NCBI GenBank assembly: GCA_958496175.1 | Contig: OY292280.1 | Coordinates: 7,812,001 to 7,876,000, forward strand | Direction of reading: 5' to 3' | From: Sisyra terminalis | Lineage: Eukaryota; Arthropoda; Insecta; Neuroptera; Sisyridae | Length of the DNA stretch: 64,000 nucleotides | In this document: positions 22,522 to 33,689 of the stretch, in pieces | Layout: every line of letters starts with the position of its first letter | Position numbering within the stretch: position 1 is the stretch's first letter | Notes under the pieces: generated by a model | Told to the model about the DNA's origin: nothing | Database searches by the model: none | Seen by the model: only the letters and a program-made list of their open reading frames with translations | Made by a program: the position numbers and the translations under genes

Positions 22522-23491
22522 TGTATATAATATACAAAAATTCTTGAACAAACATTATCAAATTTTCTTCCTCTTAAACACAGGAGAAAAATTGATTTGA
22601 GAATATACTCAATGGCTATTATTAATAGCGTCATCGAAACTCTGATTATTTAAGAGGACGGATAAGTTTTAATTGACAATTTAGGACGGATATAAATCAG
22701 GGTGAGTGCAAAATCGGATATCGTACGTGCTTTGATCTTATATACCTGTCTTTAGGGAGGATAATAAGCTCGTATCATCCACCCTTATAACATTCTTCCG
22801 ATTACAATTAAAACGGTAATCAACCAAGACGTGTTCTTGTTGTATTTGGAAGATATATCAATTCATTGATCTCAAGATAATTTTTGTAGAATCAACATTT
22901 TCTGGTTATCTTCAATTGAATAATGTTGATAAAGCTTTGAGTTGTAATGGTTTGCTAGGAAAATCAAATCATTACTGAATACGTCTTAGACTTTTCACCT
23001 GTGGATAATTTTGCGAATTTTTTCCTGAAATAAATTTGGGATTTCCGATAAGGAAACCCAGGCAAGAATGAACTGAAAACATATATTGCACCCTACAGGT
23101 CTGGAAGTTATTCTGGACTTTCCACTTCTGCAAATTTTATCAATTGTGCTGGATTTCCAAAGATCCTTTACTACTGGAACCAAAAAAAAAGGAGTTGACA
23201 CAAAACAAAATAAAACTCGGTGATTTTAAATGGCTTACCAATGAATAGGTGCAAAAATAAAGGAAGAGAATTCCAGAAAATATTTGTGGGACTTAAGAAA
23301 ATTTTCTGAGTATTGAAAGGGTAGGATTATTACATCGTTGTAGATGAAATAAATATTACAACAAAACTCTAAAAAAATTCCGATAGTCAAGCAGAAATCC
23401 GTTCAAACTAATTCCAAATTGGTTCGGGACAGCTAAACATTCATCATTCAGCAAGTGACTTCATCAATAAAGTAATACTTGCTGGATTACT
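22522..23491. other. No recognised feature
   Basis: Single-copy-looking sequence. The 68-codon minus-strand frame at 22995-23201 is not recognised. Confidence 0.35.
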
Positions 23492-23668
23492 GTAATATAA
23501 AAGAAGATATTCCAATCCTGCAATGTATGATAGGAAATACGTCAAGATGTGGCGCCGCCACAAGTAACAAATAAATTTAGTACTCTAGACACCCTTGTGG
23601 CAGCGCTACATCTTGATAATATATTTCTTATCATGCATTGCAGAATTGAAACACCTTCTTTTATATTA
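23492..23668. repeat. Foldback element FB9 (177 bp)
   Basis: TAATATAAAAGAAG opens the left arm and returns inverted at the right end. The arms include CTGCAATGTATGATAGGAAA and TCAAGATGTGGCGCCGCCAC with their complements, and pair for about 65 bp around a short loop (AACAAATAAATTTAGTACTC). It resembles a small MITE. No clear target duplication. Confidence 0.7.
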
Positions 23669-23787
23669 TTTTAGCTTAAATGCCAGAACACACTGCCATC
23701 TAGCAAAAGGTCAATAATGCGCCAATTACTTAACTATATTTTACATATCGCAAATGTTTTGGAGTTTCATTTTATTAATAATAATAC

Positions 23788-24012
23788 GGCTCTAGTGTAC
23801 TTTAGCACACCCACAATTTGGCAATGTTGCATTTTCGACTTTGTTTTTAATTAAATTCGCGATATGTTTGTTTATTCAGTTCTTATATGGTTTAATTCTC
23901 TCTTTTGTAGGTAAATTTTCGTTATGGACCGATTTAATCGCGAATTAAATTAATAATAAAGTCGAAAATGCAACATTGCCAGATTGTGGGTGTGCTAAAG
24001 TACACATGAGCC
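23788..24012. mobile_element. Palindromic MITE PM, copy 3 (8-bp TSD)
   Basis: 225 bp with GGCTC/GAGCC ends. The perfect 8-bp duplication AATAATAC lies at 23780-23787 and 24013-24020. The uninterrupted site can be read in Y copy a near 14212 (TTAATAATAATGCTTCACAG). This is a later insertion than the shared one at 24079. Confidence 0.9.
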
Positions 24013-24078
24013 AATAATACATCACAGTTTTTCACAAGTGTTTTTCCCATAAAAAAGTAAGCTTTATTTAGAAAATTT

Positions 24079-24302
24079 GGTTCAAGTTCATTTTAATACA
24101 TCCACAATCAGGCAACGTTGCATTTTCGACTTTGTTTTTAATTTAATTCGCGGTTAAATGGGTCCATAATAAAAATTTAGCCACAAAAGAGAGAACTATA
24201 CCATATTAGAATTAAATCATCAAAAAATCGCGAATTAAATTAAAAACAAAGTCAAAAATGCAACGTTGCCAGATTGTATATGTGCTAAAATGAACTTGAG
24301 CC
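24079..24302. mobile_element. Palindromic MITE PM, copy 4 (8-bp TSD)
   Basis: Ends GGTTCAAGTTCATTTTAATA and complement. The perfect 8-bp duplication GAAAATTT lies at 24071-24078 and 24303-24310. The flanks are the same as those of copies 2, 5, 6 and 9, which marks a single ancestral insertion into family Y. Confidence 0.9.
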
Positions 24303-24522
24303 GAAAATTTAATTTTACATATTACAATATAAATACATATTTGAAAATAATTGTCGCTTTTTTATTTTTGGCATATGTCAAAGTTTACGTACAAATTGCA
24401 TTCGAGTGAACAATACGTACAGGAATAATATCGAAACCATTCGAAATAGTTCTCTTCAGTTCTGAAAATTTCGAGGTTTCTGATCCAAACTCATACCTTT
24501 TATTTAACTATTAGAAGAATAT

Positions 24523-24848
24523 GTATACAATATATAGAATATATTGCGGTCCAATTTATATAGTATAATTTAATATAATAATATATAAAAATAACACCAT
24601 AAACATAAATTTGAACAAATTTGAACATTGTGCTGAATCATCACAAAGCAGTTACGGAGTGATCCAAACTACTTGTTGACCACTGAGGAAGATTGCTTGG
24701 CAATCGAAATACGTATTTGAGCAATACGTCACAAATATTGTTGTTTGAACTTCTGTTCAATTTTATGTTTATTATATGCTTTTTATATATTTTTATATTA
24801 AAGTATACTACATAAACTGAACCGCAATATATTCTATATATTGTATAC
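24523..24848. repeat. Foldback element FB10 with CTGAGGA hairpin
   Basis: Arms of 28 bp, beginning GTATACAATATATAGAATAT and continuing to GCGGT at about 24550, return as a perfect reverse complement at 24821-24848. The loop holds the CTGAGGA-hairpin-GAAAT motif (24683-24710) found also at 150-177. Directly after it, AGTATAACTGTTCAGTCAGC matches sequence in the 26.4-27.7 kb inverted repeat, so the element may belong to that retroelement-like family. Confidence 0.6.
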
Positions 24849-24849
24849 A

Positions 24850-26427
24850 CAGTATAACTGTTCAGTCAGCGAAAAAATCTTATTTTGATTAGAAGAGTGG
24901 TTACGTACGGCCAATTATGTAAGCACTGTGGAGTAATTGGCATGTTATAGGGAGGTTACGTATGTTTAAAGTTTATAATTTGCAAAGTTTTTATTAAACT
25001 ATAAATAGACATGGGTAATTTAAATTTAAATATTGTAAACATGATGGAAGAGTTTTGCTTTTGAAAGAGTATATCTGGATTGGAAACTTATTTAAAAGGA
25101 TCGTTTCAAGTTGGTTTGAAATTTTTGCGCTGGACAAGGGTTGCACCCACCCCCTAGTGCTAGTCGTATATGCCGGCATGACGTGGAAATTTTCAACGAG
25201 GTAGATATTTCTCATATCTCCTTTTATTAAGTGAATTGTTTCGGAAAAGTTAATATTGATTGAAAAGTTGCTTTTGCTACTATATAGTATTTTTTTTTTT
25301 TTGAAAGTTCATACCGAGAAGAAATCTAATTAATTTATTTGTGGAAAGTAATTTTCAATATACCTTTGTAAATCAAGTATGGCGTCGGATTATTCGGTTT
25401 GGAAAACTTTAAAAACTAATTAATTTTAGTAGGAAATGATCGCGAGACTTTTTTTGTAGAGCTTTTAACCTAAATAGAATACGAGGAGATGATCAATTAA
25501 AGAAAATGAAAGTATTCTTTGTCGAGTTGTGTTGTTTTTTTCTATTATGTCTTTCTTTTCTTTTTTTTTCTTTTTTTCTCAAACAACCCCATCCGTGCAC
25601 TCAACCGGGTTCAACCCCGATAATACTGCTACCCATACACACATACAACGGAAAATCGTGACAAATTTTCCATATCACAAAACTCATTTTTCCAACATGT
25701 ATAAATTTTTTGTCTCCTCTTCATTTTTTTTTTTTCAAAGGGGGATGAAAAAAACACCACGTACATGTGACGTTGAATTAAGTTCATTTTACCCACTAAT
25801 ATGACATTTCTAAACATTAACCAAGTTGTTTATGAGCTTAAAGCTCTAGCTCAGTGTACAAAATAGAAAACGGGGCTATTTATGTATATGGGGGGGGGAG
25901 TTATACATCAATGTGACATATGGTTTTGTTTTGTAATTGTTTCTTGGCTGATAAATCTATAGAAATGTTTTCTCCTTTCACATTCCCATTTTTTTTGTTG
26001 TTGTTGTTGTTGAGCTTTGGAGGAATGGGGATGAATTAAATGGGGATGAACGGAATCAAGGAAGTGAATAACGCAATAAACACGAATTACACATTTACAT
26101 AGAGTGTGTTTCTTTATGATGCGTGCAATTCATATTAATTGTTCCATCTGATGTGGGGGATGAATCGGCCGAAATGGGGTGGCAAACGGGGGTTGTGAGA
26201 GCTTTATTGTGAGTCTCTTCATGTATCACGAACGGTGTAGGGAGCTTTGGCGCGTGGCCGAAACTTGATTTGGTTAAGTCGTGGAAAATTTAGCGTGTGT
26301 CCTGAATAATATGAAAAACCACACTGTATACACGTGAAAAGCAATTTTCGAAACGATGCCGAAAGTATACAGGGGATGAAAATCGCAACTATTGTGTATT
26401 CCATGAAAATAAATATTTCTATAAAAT
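24850..26427. other. Mostly unique sequence with one isolated core motif
   Basis: At 25447-25474 GAGACTTTTTTTGTAGAGC matches the core shared by the foldback families, here without any recognisable arms. A CT-rich and poly-T tract (25525-25590) and a TTG run (25996-26015) also occur. The overlapping frames at 25529-25817 lie in low-complexity DNA and are not convincing genes. Confidence 0.4.
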
Positions 26428-26584
26428 AAGAAGACAATTCAGGTTGTTGAAGATCGGTTTTTTTATTTAATATTTTTATTATTCAATTAGCTACGTTTCG
26501 TTACGTATCGTAACTTCATCACTGACTTCATAGAGACTCTAGAGTTAATTAAAATCCGTAAATCGATAAATATTGAAAATTTGT

Positions 26585-26650
26585 TCGATACGAGAATCGA
26601 ACCCAACCCCTACTAGTGTTGGAGCGACCACCAGTAGACTTTTATAGGAA
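26585..26650 (-). repeat. tRNA-derived SINE-like head
   Basis: The minus strand reads CTACTGGTGGTCGCTCC followed by GGGGTTGGGTTCGATTCTCG, where GGTTCGATTC is a near-perfect pol III B box. The A box is degenerate. It is the mirror of the copy at 27533-27585. The sequence after it (ATCGATTTACGGATTTTAAT-like) is shared with the SINE-like head near 9930. Confidence 0.55.
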
Positions 26651-27532
26651 TAGATGATAAAATTCAGATCTCAACTTTTATTTTTCTAAATAAGAAGACA
26701 ATTCAGGTTGTTTAAGATCGGTTTTTTTATTTAATATTATTATTATTATTCGTTACGTATCGTAACTTCATTAGGCTTCTTCATTCACAAAATAAAATAT
26801 TTTCAATTTAAATTCAATAAATAAAAAAAACAATTTTGAATAAACAGTATAACTGTTCAAAGTCAGCAAAAAAATCTAATATGAAGAAAAGAGTGATTGT
26901 ATAACAAAAAAAAATTATTAGGAATAGACGACAGGGGAGGGAAAAATTCAACCACGCGGGAAACCTAAAGGCGTGAAAAAGAAACTATTTTTTTTGTAAT
27001 TATTGAATTTAAATTGAAAATATTTTATTTTTGTGAATCAAGAAGTCTGATGAAGTTACGATACGTAACGAAACGTAGCTAATTGAATAATAAAAATATC
27101 AAATAAAAAAACCGATCTTCAACAACCTGAATTGTCTTCTTATTTCATAGGAATATATATTTTCTTTTTCACGCCTTTAGGTTTCCCGAGTGGTTAAATT
27201 TTTCCCTCTCCTGTCGTCTATTCCTAATAAAATATTTTTTTTGCGATGCAATTACTCTTTTCTTCATATTAGATTTTTTCGCTGACTTTGAACAGTTATA
27301 CTGTTTATACAAAAAATATTTTTTTTTATTTATTGAATTTAAATTGAAAATACTTTATTTTGTGAATCAAGAAGCCTGATGAAGTTACGATACGTAACGA
27401 AACGTAGCAAATTGAATAATAATAATAATAATAATATTAAATAAAAAAACCGATCTCCAACAACCTGAATTGTCTTCTTATTTAGAAAAATAAAAGCTGA
27501 GATCTGAATTTTATCATCTATTCCTATAAAAG

Positions 27533-27585
27533 TCTACTGGTGGTCGCTCCAAAACTAGTAGGGGTTGGGTTCGATTCTCGTATCT
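27533..27585 (+). repeat. tRNA-derived SINE-like head
   Basis: The plus-strand copy of the head at 26585-26650, with B box GGTTCGATTC at about 27568-27577. It is followed by TCGATTTACGGACTTTAATT and CTCTAGAGTCACTAAAGAC, the family tail also seen near 10010. It forms the outer arm of the compound inverted repeat. Confidence 0.55.
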
Positions 27586-27826
27586 AACAATTTTTAAATA
27601 TTTATCGATTTACGGACTTTAATTAACTCTAGAGTCACTAAAGACTTTAGCAGTTATAAAACCAACACCAATGAAAAGTTAGCACCCCATCGAAGGATTT
27701 GCAAACTGGTAATGATCTTAATCGTTAGGTCTTCGTTAGGTCAGTTAAGGTCCGATATTTTTTTCATTAGGTCTCCTATATTTTTTTTATAACTAATTCT
27801 TGCAATTTTGCATAAAAAATTTGCAT

Positions 27827-28667
27827 GTTAAGCTCTTAATATTAATATTAAGAGGTGTCGCATCGTAAATTTCGATTTTCAATTTAAATAACATAGGAAC
27901 AATATTCTCTTGCACTTTGGAATTTTATAGCTCACGTTGGTGACAATATTTTGGAATGACTAAGGTATATTCTTGTAGAAAATTCAACGATCTACAAAAA
28001 AAGTCTCGTAAAAGTTTTTCATATAATTATTGCTTCAAAAGTTATTCGAGGTCAAAGTTGACTAAAGAGAAATTTTAATATTTTTTCACTTTTTTGACGC
28101 AACCATCAATTTCATAACAAAATTTTATGGGACATTTTTTGTAGAGCACTTTTTTTCCTATAACTTATCTCTATAAAAGTTTTTGATGTTTTCACAGGTC
28201 CTAATTTATTTGCATTAAACGGAAAATTCCCTGAATTATTATATTTTTAACACAAAAATTATTTTTTTTATTTTAATTAAATAACTTAGGACCTGTGAAA
28301 AATATTAAAAAATTTTATAGAGATAAGTTATAGGAAGAAATGTGGTCTACAAAAATTGTCCTATAAAATTTTCTCATAAAATTGATGGTTACGTCAAAAA
28401 ATTGAAAAAATATTAAAAATTCTCTTTAGTTCAACTTTGACCTCGAATAACTTTTGAAGGAATAAATATATCAAAAACTTGTATAGAAACCTTTTTTGTA
28501 GACCGTTCAATTTTCTACAAGAATATACCTTAGTCATTCCAAAATATTGTCACCAACGTGAGCTATAAAATTCCAAAGTGCAAGAGAATATTGTTCCCTT
28601 GTTATTTAAATGGAAAATCGAAATTTGCGATGCGGTACCTCTTAATATTAATATTAAGAGCTTAAAC
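27827..28667. mobile_element. Foldback element FB4 (841 bp)
   Basis: The left arm begins GTTAAGCTCTTAATATTAAT and the right arm ends with its complement. The arms pair almost throughout, around a centre near 28240 (about 60 bp of loop). Shared blocks with FB1 are visible: CCCTTGTTATTTAAATGG (near 28597; FB1 has CCCATGTTATTTAAATGG) and CTACAAAAAAAGTCTCG (near 27990). The right outer part to 28735 resembles FB3 ends. The outermost TAGGGTG end is not visible. It has no coding capacity. Confidence 0.75.
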
Positions 28668-28735
28668 TATCACAGGTTTTTTTTTGTCATTTCCAACAAT
28701 ATTTTTGATATAATTAAGAAAAAAAAATCATCATT

Positions 28736-29249
28736 TTTTTTAGTTTTTTTTTTAATTTTCTCATAAAATTATCCTACTGATAAAATCTTACATTCGTCTC
28801 AATATCTTGAAGTTCATCTTTTTTAAAAGTTTCACTTTTACCGCGTGTGAACTGCACACATGTATGTTTGTTATAAAATTTCTATTATTGTTCTAGTTGT
28901 CTTTTTATATCATCCAATAAGACAGTTTTCTATCTTTATTGCTAAAAAACATATTTTTAGATACCAATCAAGTGATGAGCAATACTTATTTTTCAGCGGG
29001 TACCCTGATACCACTGTAATATGATTCTTTATTGATCCTTAAAATCCGATGTTTAAACTCTACCGTTAAAGTTTCTTCTTTTTTCAAGCCTCAAAATTAA
29101 AAACCCGTTTATTTCCTCTTTTGCATCCGGAGAGTTCATGTTTCCAATTGATAGAATGTGATGGTTCACATTTTATGAAATCTCTGTATATGAATTATGG
29201 CATAAGTTTTCTCTTTGTTTACCAATAGAAAGAGATGAGTGAAGTGTTT
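28736..29249. other. No recognised feature
   Basis: AT-rich sequence between FB4 and repeat X copy 1, with no recognised frames or repeats. Confidence 0.35.
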
Positions 29250-30252
29250 AGAATAGGTCATGGGGGTCAAGCTCTTATGGCAGACTTAATCCGAATACCG
29301 TTGAGAAAATTTAATTCGCTGGGGTCTCAAGAGTTAACATATTTATAAGGTTAAATTTGTAAAAATTCCTATTTTAATTTCATGGATTAAGCAAGTTTTC
29401 AGCAGTTTAGAACCACAAGGCTGTATCACAAAATGAGGATTAAAGAAATATATTTCTAACCACTCGATACCCGCTATTTCGTCAGCGTAACATAGCAATT
29501 TCTGTCTTTCTTATTAAAAAAATATATATTTTTCATCCCTTAAAACTGCCTTTAAAAGCATTACAGTGAACTATACGGTAAACAATAAACCATGGGGGTC
29601 AAGCTCTTATGGCAGACTTGGTTCCCAAAAATTAAGAGTTGGGGCGTCAAATGCAGATGGCGCGGTAAGCAATATTTCAAGTTTTAAGGGACTCTTAGCT
29701 AGGGCAAAGTATAAAGTTAGTAAAAGTGTTGCATGTATTGTATGTATAAAGGTATGTATTTATTTACTAGTGAATACCTACATTTTTATCGGCAAAAATA
29801 TGATTTAAATTCAAACTTTGAATCTATTTTTTTAAGTAAAATAAATTTGTTTCAGCAAGGATTCGACGATTTTTCTAGACAGTCACAATTCATAGCGATA
29901 GAAAAGAACAATTTCCTGGATTCAATTGTCATCTCTAAACTATCGCCATTAAGTAAATATACTTAAGCATGTCTGTAATTAACTTTAATTAAATTTTACA
30001 ATGTGAAAAAATGTTATATTTTGTATTTCAATTTTAATAAAGAAAATTTAATTTTCAATCAAATTTTTGTTAGTATGTTTTATATATTTCAGGAATAAAT
30101 TAAATTTGAATTTGGCGCATAAAATTCTTAAAACTTGTTAAAAGTAGTTATCGTTATTATCGGCTATGCTACACTAGCGCCCTCAGTAAATGACATCCGG
30201 AAGATAGCCATTTGGAGGAACACAAAATTAACATTGAGCTAGCCTCCTCTGG
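29250..30252. repeat. Repeat family X, copy 1
   Basis: It holds about 1.5 units of a 332-bp tandem repeat (CATGGGGGTCAAGCTCTTAT at 29259 and 29591), then a single-copy tail with TATTTATTTACTAGTGAATA near 29756, CTAGACAGTCACAATTCATA near 29874 and CTAGCGCCCTCAGTAAATGA near 30173. The tandem part contains, on the minus strand near 29470, a GACGAA...GCGGGTATCGAG end like that of Helitrons. Frames at 29566-29966 lie inside the repeat and are not credible genes. Confidence 0.7.
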
Positions 30253-30263
30253 AGTAGGTGTAA

Positions 30264-30795
30264 GATTAAATTGAAATTATTGGAATATCTAATCAAAAAC
30301 TTTTAAAATCCGTACACATGAAAGTTTGATGATGCATATCTTTTGAAGGGTTAATTTAAACGCCAAAACATTAGAAACCATTTTTATAGAGCAGTTAATT
30401 TCCAACAAAAATTTGTATTGCGCATTGTATAAGAGTCATTTATTGTCGAGTTATAAAATTCATAAAAAAAAATGACATTTGTCTTAAAATAATCAAAATT
30501 AAATCCTTAATATCTTTCAAATGGTGAGGCTTACGGAAAAAATATAGAATACCTTTTTTGTAGAGCATTAAATTTCCTAAAAAATTCTTTTAGAATATTT
30601 TTCTGTACAATCGATAAATGATGAGGTATGAATTTTTTTGTATTGGACTGAGAAAAAAATACAAAACTGCGATGCGGAGGATCTTCCTATTGAAATTAAG
30701 AGCTTATACTTGGTGAGAATTTTTTTAAGGTGTCTAGCAACCAATTTTTCCGTGTCACTTGTAAAAAAAAATAATCGATTTTTTTGACATACCCT
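30264..30795. mobile_element. Foldback element FB2, copy 3 (right half only)
   Basis: Collinear with the right arm of FB2 copies 1 and 2, from the loop-side block AAACTTTTAAAATCCGTACA to the terminal GATTTTTTTGACATACCCTA. The left arm is missing; repeat X copy 1 ends directly upstream. The two minus-strand frames at 30577-30980 cover this arm and are judged fortuitous. Confidence 0.8.
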
Positions 30796-30799
30796 AGTA

Positions 30800-31740
30800 G
30801 GTCTCCATTTTGGGGAGATTGTGGCGTTTTTGGAGCACTCTGTAGATTGATGAACGTTAAAAAATAAAAAGGTAAGAATGGGCATTGAATATAATAGAGA
30901 GAGGGGTGTTTCAGCTGTACATTGTCTTTGTTCGTGTTTGAAAAACAACAACACATCCCAACATCACTACAGTTGCCCATTCCTGGAAAGCACCCGATCC
31001 CGGCTCGACATCCCTAGCATCTCTCTTTCTGTTCTTTCTGATATTTACCGCTGGTGTTTCTCATCGTTTAATACTGTGGAACACTCATATATTGTCATAC
31101 ACACGAACTTGTTTTTCTATGGAGATGTCTGGCGGTGTATTTTTATTCTTTTCCACGGTGAAAAATATGAAGAAATGAAACGTTGGAAAATGTTTATCCG
31201 ATGACGGAAAAGCTTTCTCGTCTTTGTGCAATTCCACTGTCTTTCTCTGGATATTTTCCATGATCGACGACATTCAGTCTGAAATAGTCGAAAGCACGGA
31301 AAGCTCATTCTTCCATCTATCGTTTTCCTTCCTACGAACTTTGCCTCGTCACACACCCCTGCCACTTGCAGTAGATGCCACCCCCGTCTTCGTCACACTT
31401 ATGATGCGATATAAGTGTTCAAATATAAATATACGAACAATTCCAACAATTCCGACTGGTGAAACCCTCTCCCCTGGGATTACTGGCAAAACTTCGATAC
31501 CAAGTAAACTACTAACTCACCGAACGATAGAAATGTTTTGCAACTATTCGCAACAATATATCATAATAGAAAATTTGTCACCTACCCTTGTTGTTAATGC
31601 GATACCATACAAAGATTCAAGCAAAACTTTTCCCGCCACAAAACTTTTATTCACATATTTATGAAAATATTCCCTTTCTATTCCCCAAAAAAGACACATT
31701 TCTTTCGCATTATCGCATAATCGCTCTACCAAAAAATTTC
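30800..31740. other. Less AT-rich unique segment with overlapping open frames
   Basis: Several frames overlap here in both directions, the longest 31224-31664 plus strand (146 codons). Their number reflects a local rise in GC rather than a clear gene: no frame has a recognisable domain, signal or repeat of known families, and strands conflict. An exon, or a leader region of a gene lying elsewhere, cannot be excluded. Confidence 0.3.
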
Positions 31741-31794
31741 AATAATAAAAAATGGTGGCCGACTCAAATATTTCAAGATGGTTCTCGTCTCAAT

Positions 31795-33268
31795 TCAGCG
31801 CCATCTATCCCTTCTATGAAAATTTAAGTATAAGCCACAAAATTAATTAAGACCTCATATATTCTTGAAACAAATTGAAAGCTCTACAAAAAAGGTCTGT
31901 CACCAGATCAACATTTTTCTGATAATCAAGCTTTAAACATTGATCTGTTATAAGACTAAATTTGGTTTCCTTTAAACTTTACAGCCAATGATTGAATTGA
32001 TATTCAAAGCAAAATTTTTGAGTATTCTTGTAGGAAATTAAAAACTTTACAAAAATGGCATGGGCCATCTATCCCTTCAATGAAAAAGCATAAGTCACAA
32101 AATTAGTTAAAACCTCATATATTCTTGAAGCAAATTTAAAGCTCTACAAAAAAGGTCTGTCACCAGATCAACCTTTTTCTGATAATCGAGCTTTAAACAT
32201 TGATCTGTTATTAGACTAAATTTGATTTCCTTTAAATTTTACAGCCAATGATTGAATTGATATTCAGAGCAAATATTTTGAGTATTGTAGGAAATTAAAA
32301 ACTTTACAAAAATGGCATGGGCTATCTATCCCTTCAATGAAAAAGCATAAGTCACAAAATTAGTTAAAACCTCATATATTCTTGAAGCAAATTGAAAGCT
32401 CTACAAAAAAGGTCTGTCACCAGATCAACCTTTTTCTGATAATCGAGCTTTAAACATTGATCTGTTATTAGACTAAATTTGATTTCCTTTAAATTTTACA
32501 GCCAATGATTGAATTGATATTCAGAGCAAATATTTTGAGTATTGTAGGAAATTAAAAACTTTACAAAAATGGCATGGGCTATCTATCCCTTCAATGAAAA
32601 AGCATAAGTCACAAAATTAGTTAAAACCTCATATATTCTTGAAGCAAATTGAAAGCTCTACAAAAAAGGTCTGTCGCCAAATCAACCTTTTTCTGATAAT
32701 CGAGCTTTAAACATTGATCTGTTATTAGGCTATTATTGGTTTCTTTTTAATTTTACAGCCAATGATTGAATTGGTATTCAGAGCAAAATTTTTGAGTATT
32801 CTTGTAGGAAATTAAAGGCTTTACAAAAATGGCATGGGCCATCTATCCCTCCAATAAAAAAGCATAAGTCACAAAATTAGTTAAGACATCATATATTCTT
32901 GAAGTAAATTGAAAGCTCTACAAAAAAGATCTGTCGCCAGATCAACATTTTTCTGATAATCAAGCTTTAAACATTGATCTGTTATAAGACTAAATTTGGT
33001 TTCCTTTAAACTTTACAGCCAATGATTGAATTGATATTCAAAGCAAAATTTTTGAGTATTCTTGTAGGAAATTAAAGGCTTTACAAAAATGGCATGGGCC
33101 ATCTATCCCTTCAATGAAAAAGCATAAGTCACAAAATTAGTTAAGACATCATATATTCTTGCAGCAAATTGAAAGCTCTACAAAAAAGGTCTGTCGCCAG
33201 ATCAACCATTTTCTGATAATCGAGCTTCAAACATTGATCTGTTATTAGAGTATTATTGGGCTATTTCC
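31795..33268 (+). repeat. 258-bp tandem array, six units
   Basis: The marker GCTCTACAAAAAAGGTCTGT starts at 31881, 32141, 32398, 32655, 32915 and 33175, giving spacings of 260, 257, 257, 260 and 260 bases. Units are very similar, with CATCTATCCCTTCAATGAAA at unit starts. Single units occur at about 14937-15190 and 34102-34345 in other Y copies, so this is an internal expansion of family Y. Confidence 0.9.
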
Positions 33269-33479
33269 TTTAAATTTTGGGTATAAGCTTGGATCAGGAA
33301 CGTCGAAATTTGAGAACTGTTTTTGAATGGTTTCGATATTATTCCTGTACATTTTGTTCACTCGAATGCAATTTGTACGTAAATTTTGACATGTCAGAAA
33401 TAAAGTAGCGATTGTTATTTTCAAATATGTATTTATATTGTATTATGTAAAATTAAATTTTCTAAATAAAGTTTACTTT

Positions 33480-33689
33480 GGGCAAGTTCATTTCAGCACA
33501 CCCACAATCTGGCAACGTTGCATCTTCGACTTTGTTTTTAATTTAATTTAATTTAATTCTAATATGGTATAATTCTCTCTTTGGTAGCTAAATTTTTATT
33601 ATGGACCGATTTAATCGCGAATTAAATTAAAAACAAAATCAAAAATGCAACGTTGCTAGATTGTGGGTGTGCTAAAATGGACTTGAACC
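33480..33689. mobile_element. Palindromic MITE PM, copy 5
   Basis: Ends GGGCAAGTTCATTTCAGCAC and ...GGACTTGAACC. The right flank TTTTCTAAATAAAGTTTACT is that of Y copies a, b and d, and about 25 bases of it are repeated on the left. It is the shared ancestral insertion in Y. Confidence 0.8.

Larger units (their letters stand above)
23750..24500 (+). repeat. Repeat family Y, copy b, with two MITE insertions
   Basis: Y blocks TGTTTTGGAGTTTCATTTTA, then CACAGTTTTTCACAAG, then the segment ending near 24500 (CTGATCCAAACTCATACC) are interrupted by PM copies at 23788-24012 and 24079-24302. Copy a at 14200 has the first site empty and the second occupied. Confidence 0.7.
26428..27690. repeat. Compound inverted repeat with tRNA-like heads and CTGATGA hairpins
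   Basis: The segment 26585-26990 is repeated in reverse complement at about 27165-27600. The centre holds a further copy of the block GACAATTCAGGTTG...CGTAACTTCATCA in reverse (27020-27150), and another lies at 26428-26525. Each block has the hairpin GTTACG-ATA-CGTAAC preceded by CTGATGA (27047-27074, 27376-27403) and followed by GAAAC. Both outer arms hold a tRNA-like head with a good B box. No reverse transcriptase is seen. It may be a set of SINE or Penelope-like fragments in inverted order. Confidence 0.7.

Noticed and set aside
31224..31664. 146-codon plus-strand open frame as a host gene
   Set aside because: Frames on the other strand overlap it, no domain is recognised, and local GC is higher, which lengthens chance frames. 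Kept only as a note in the region entry.
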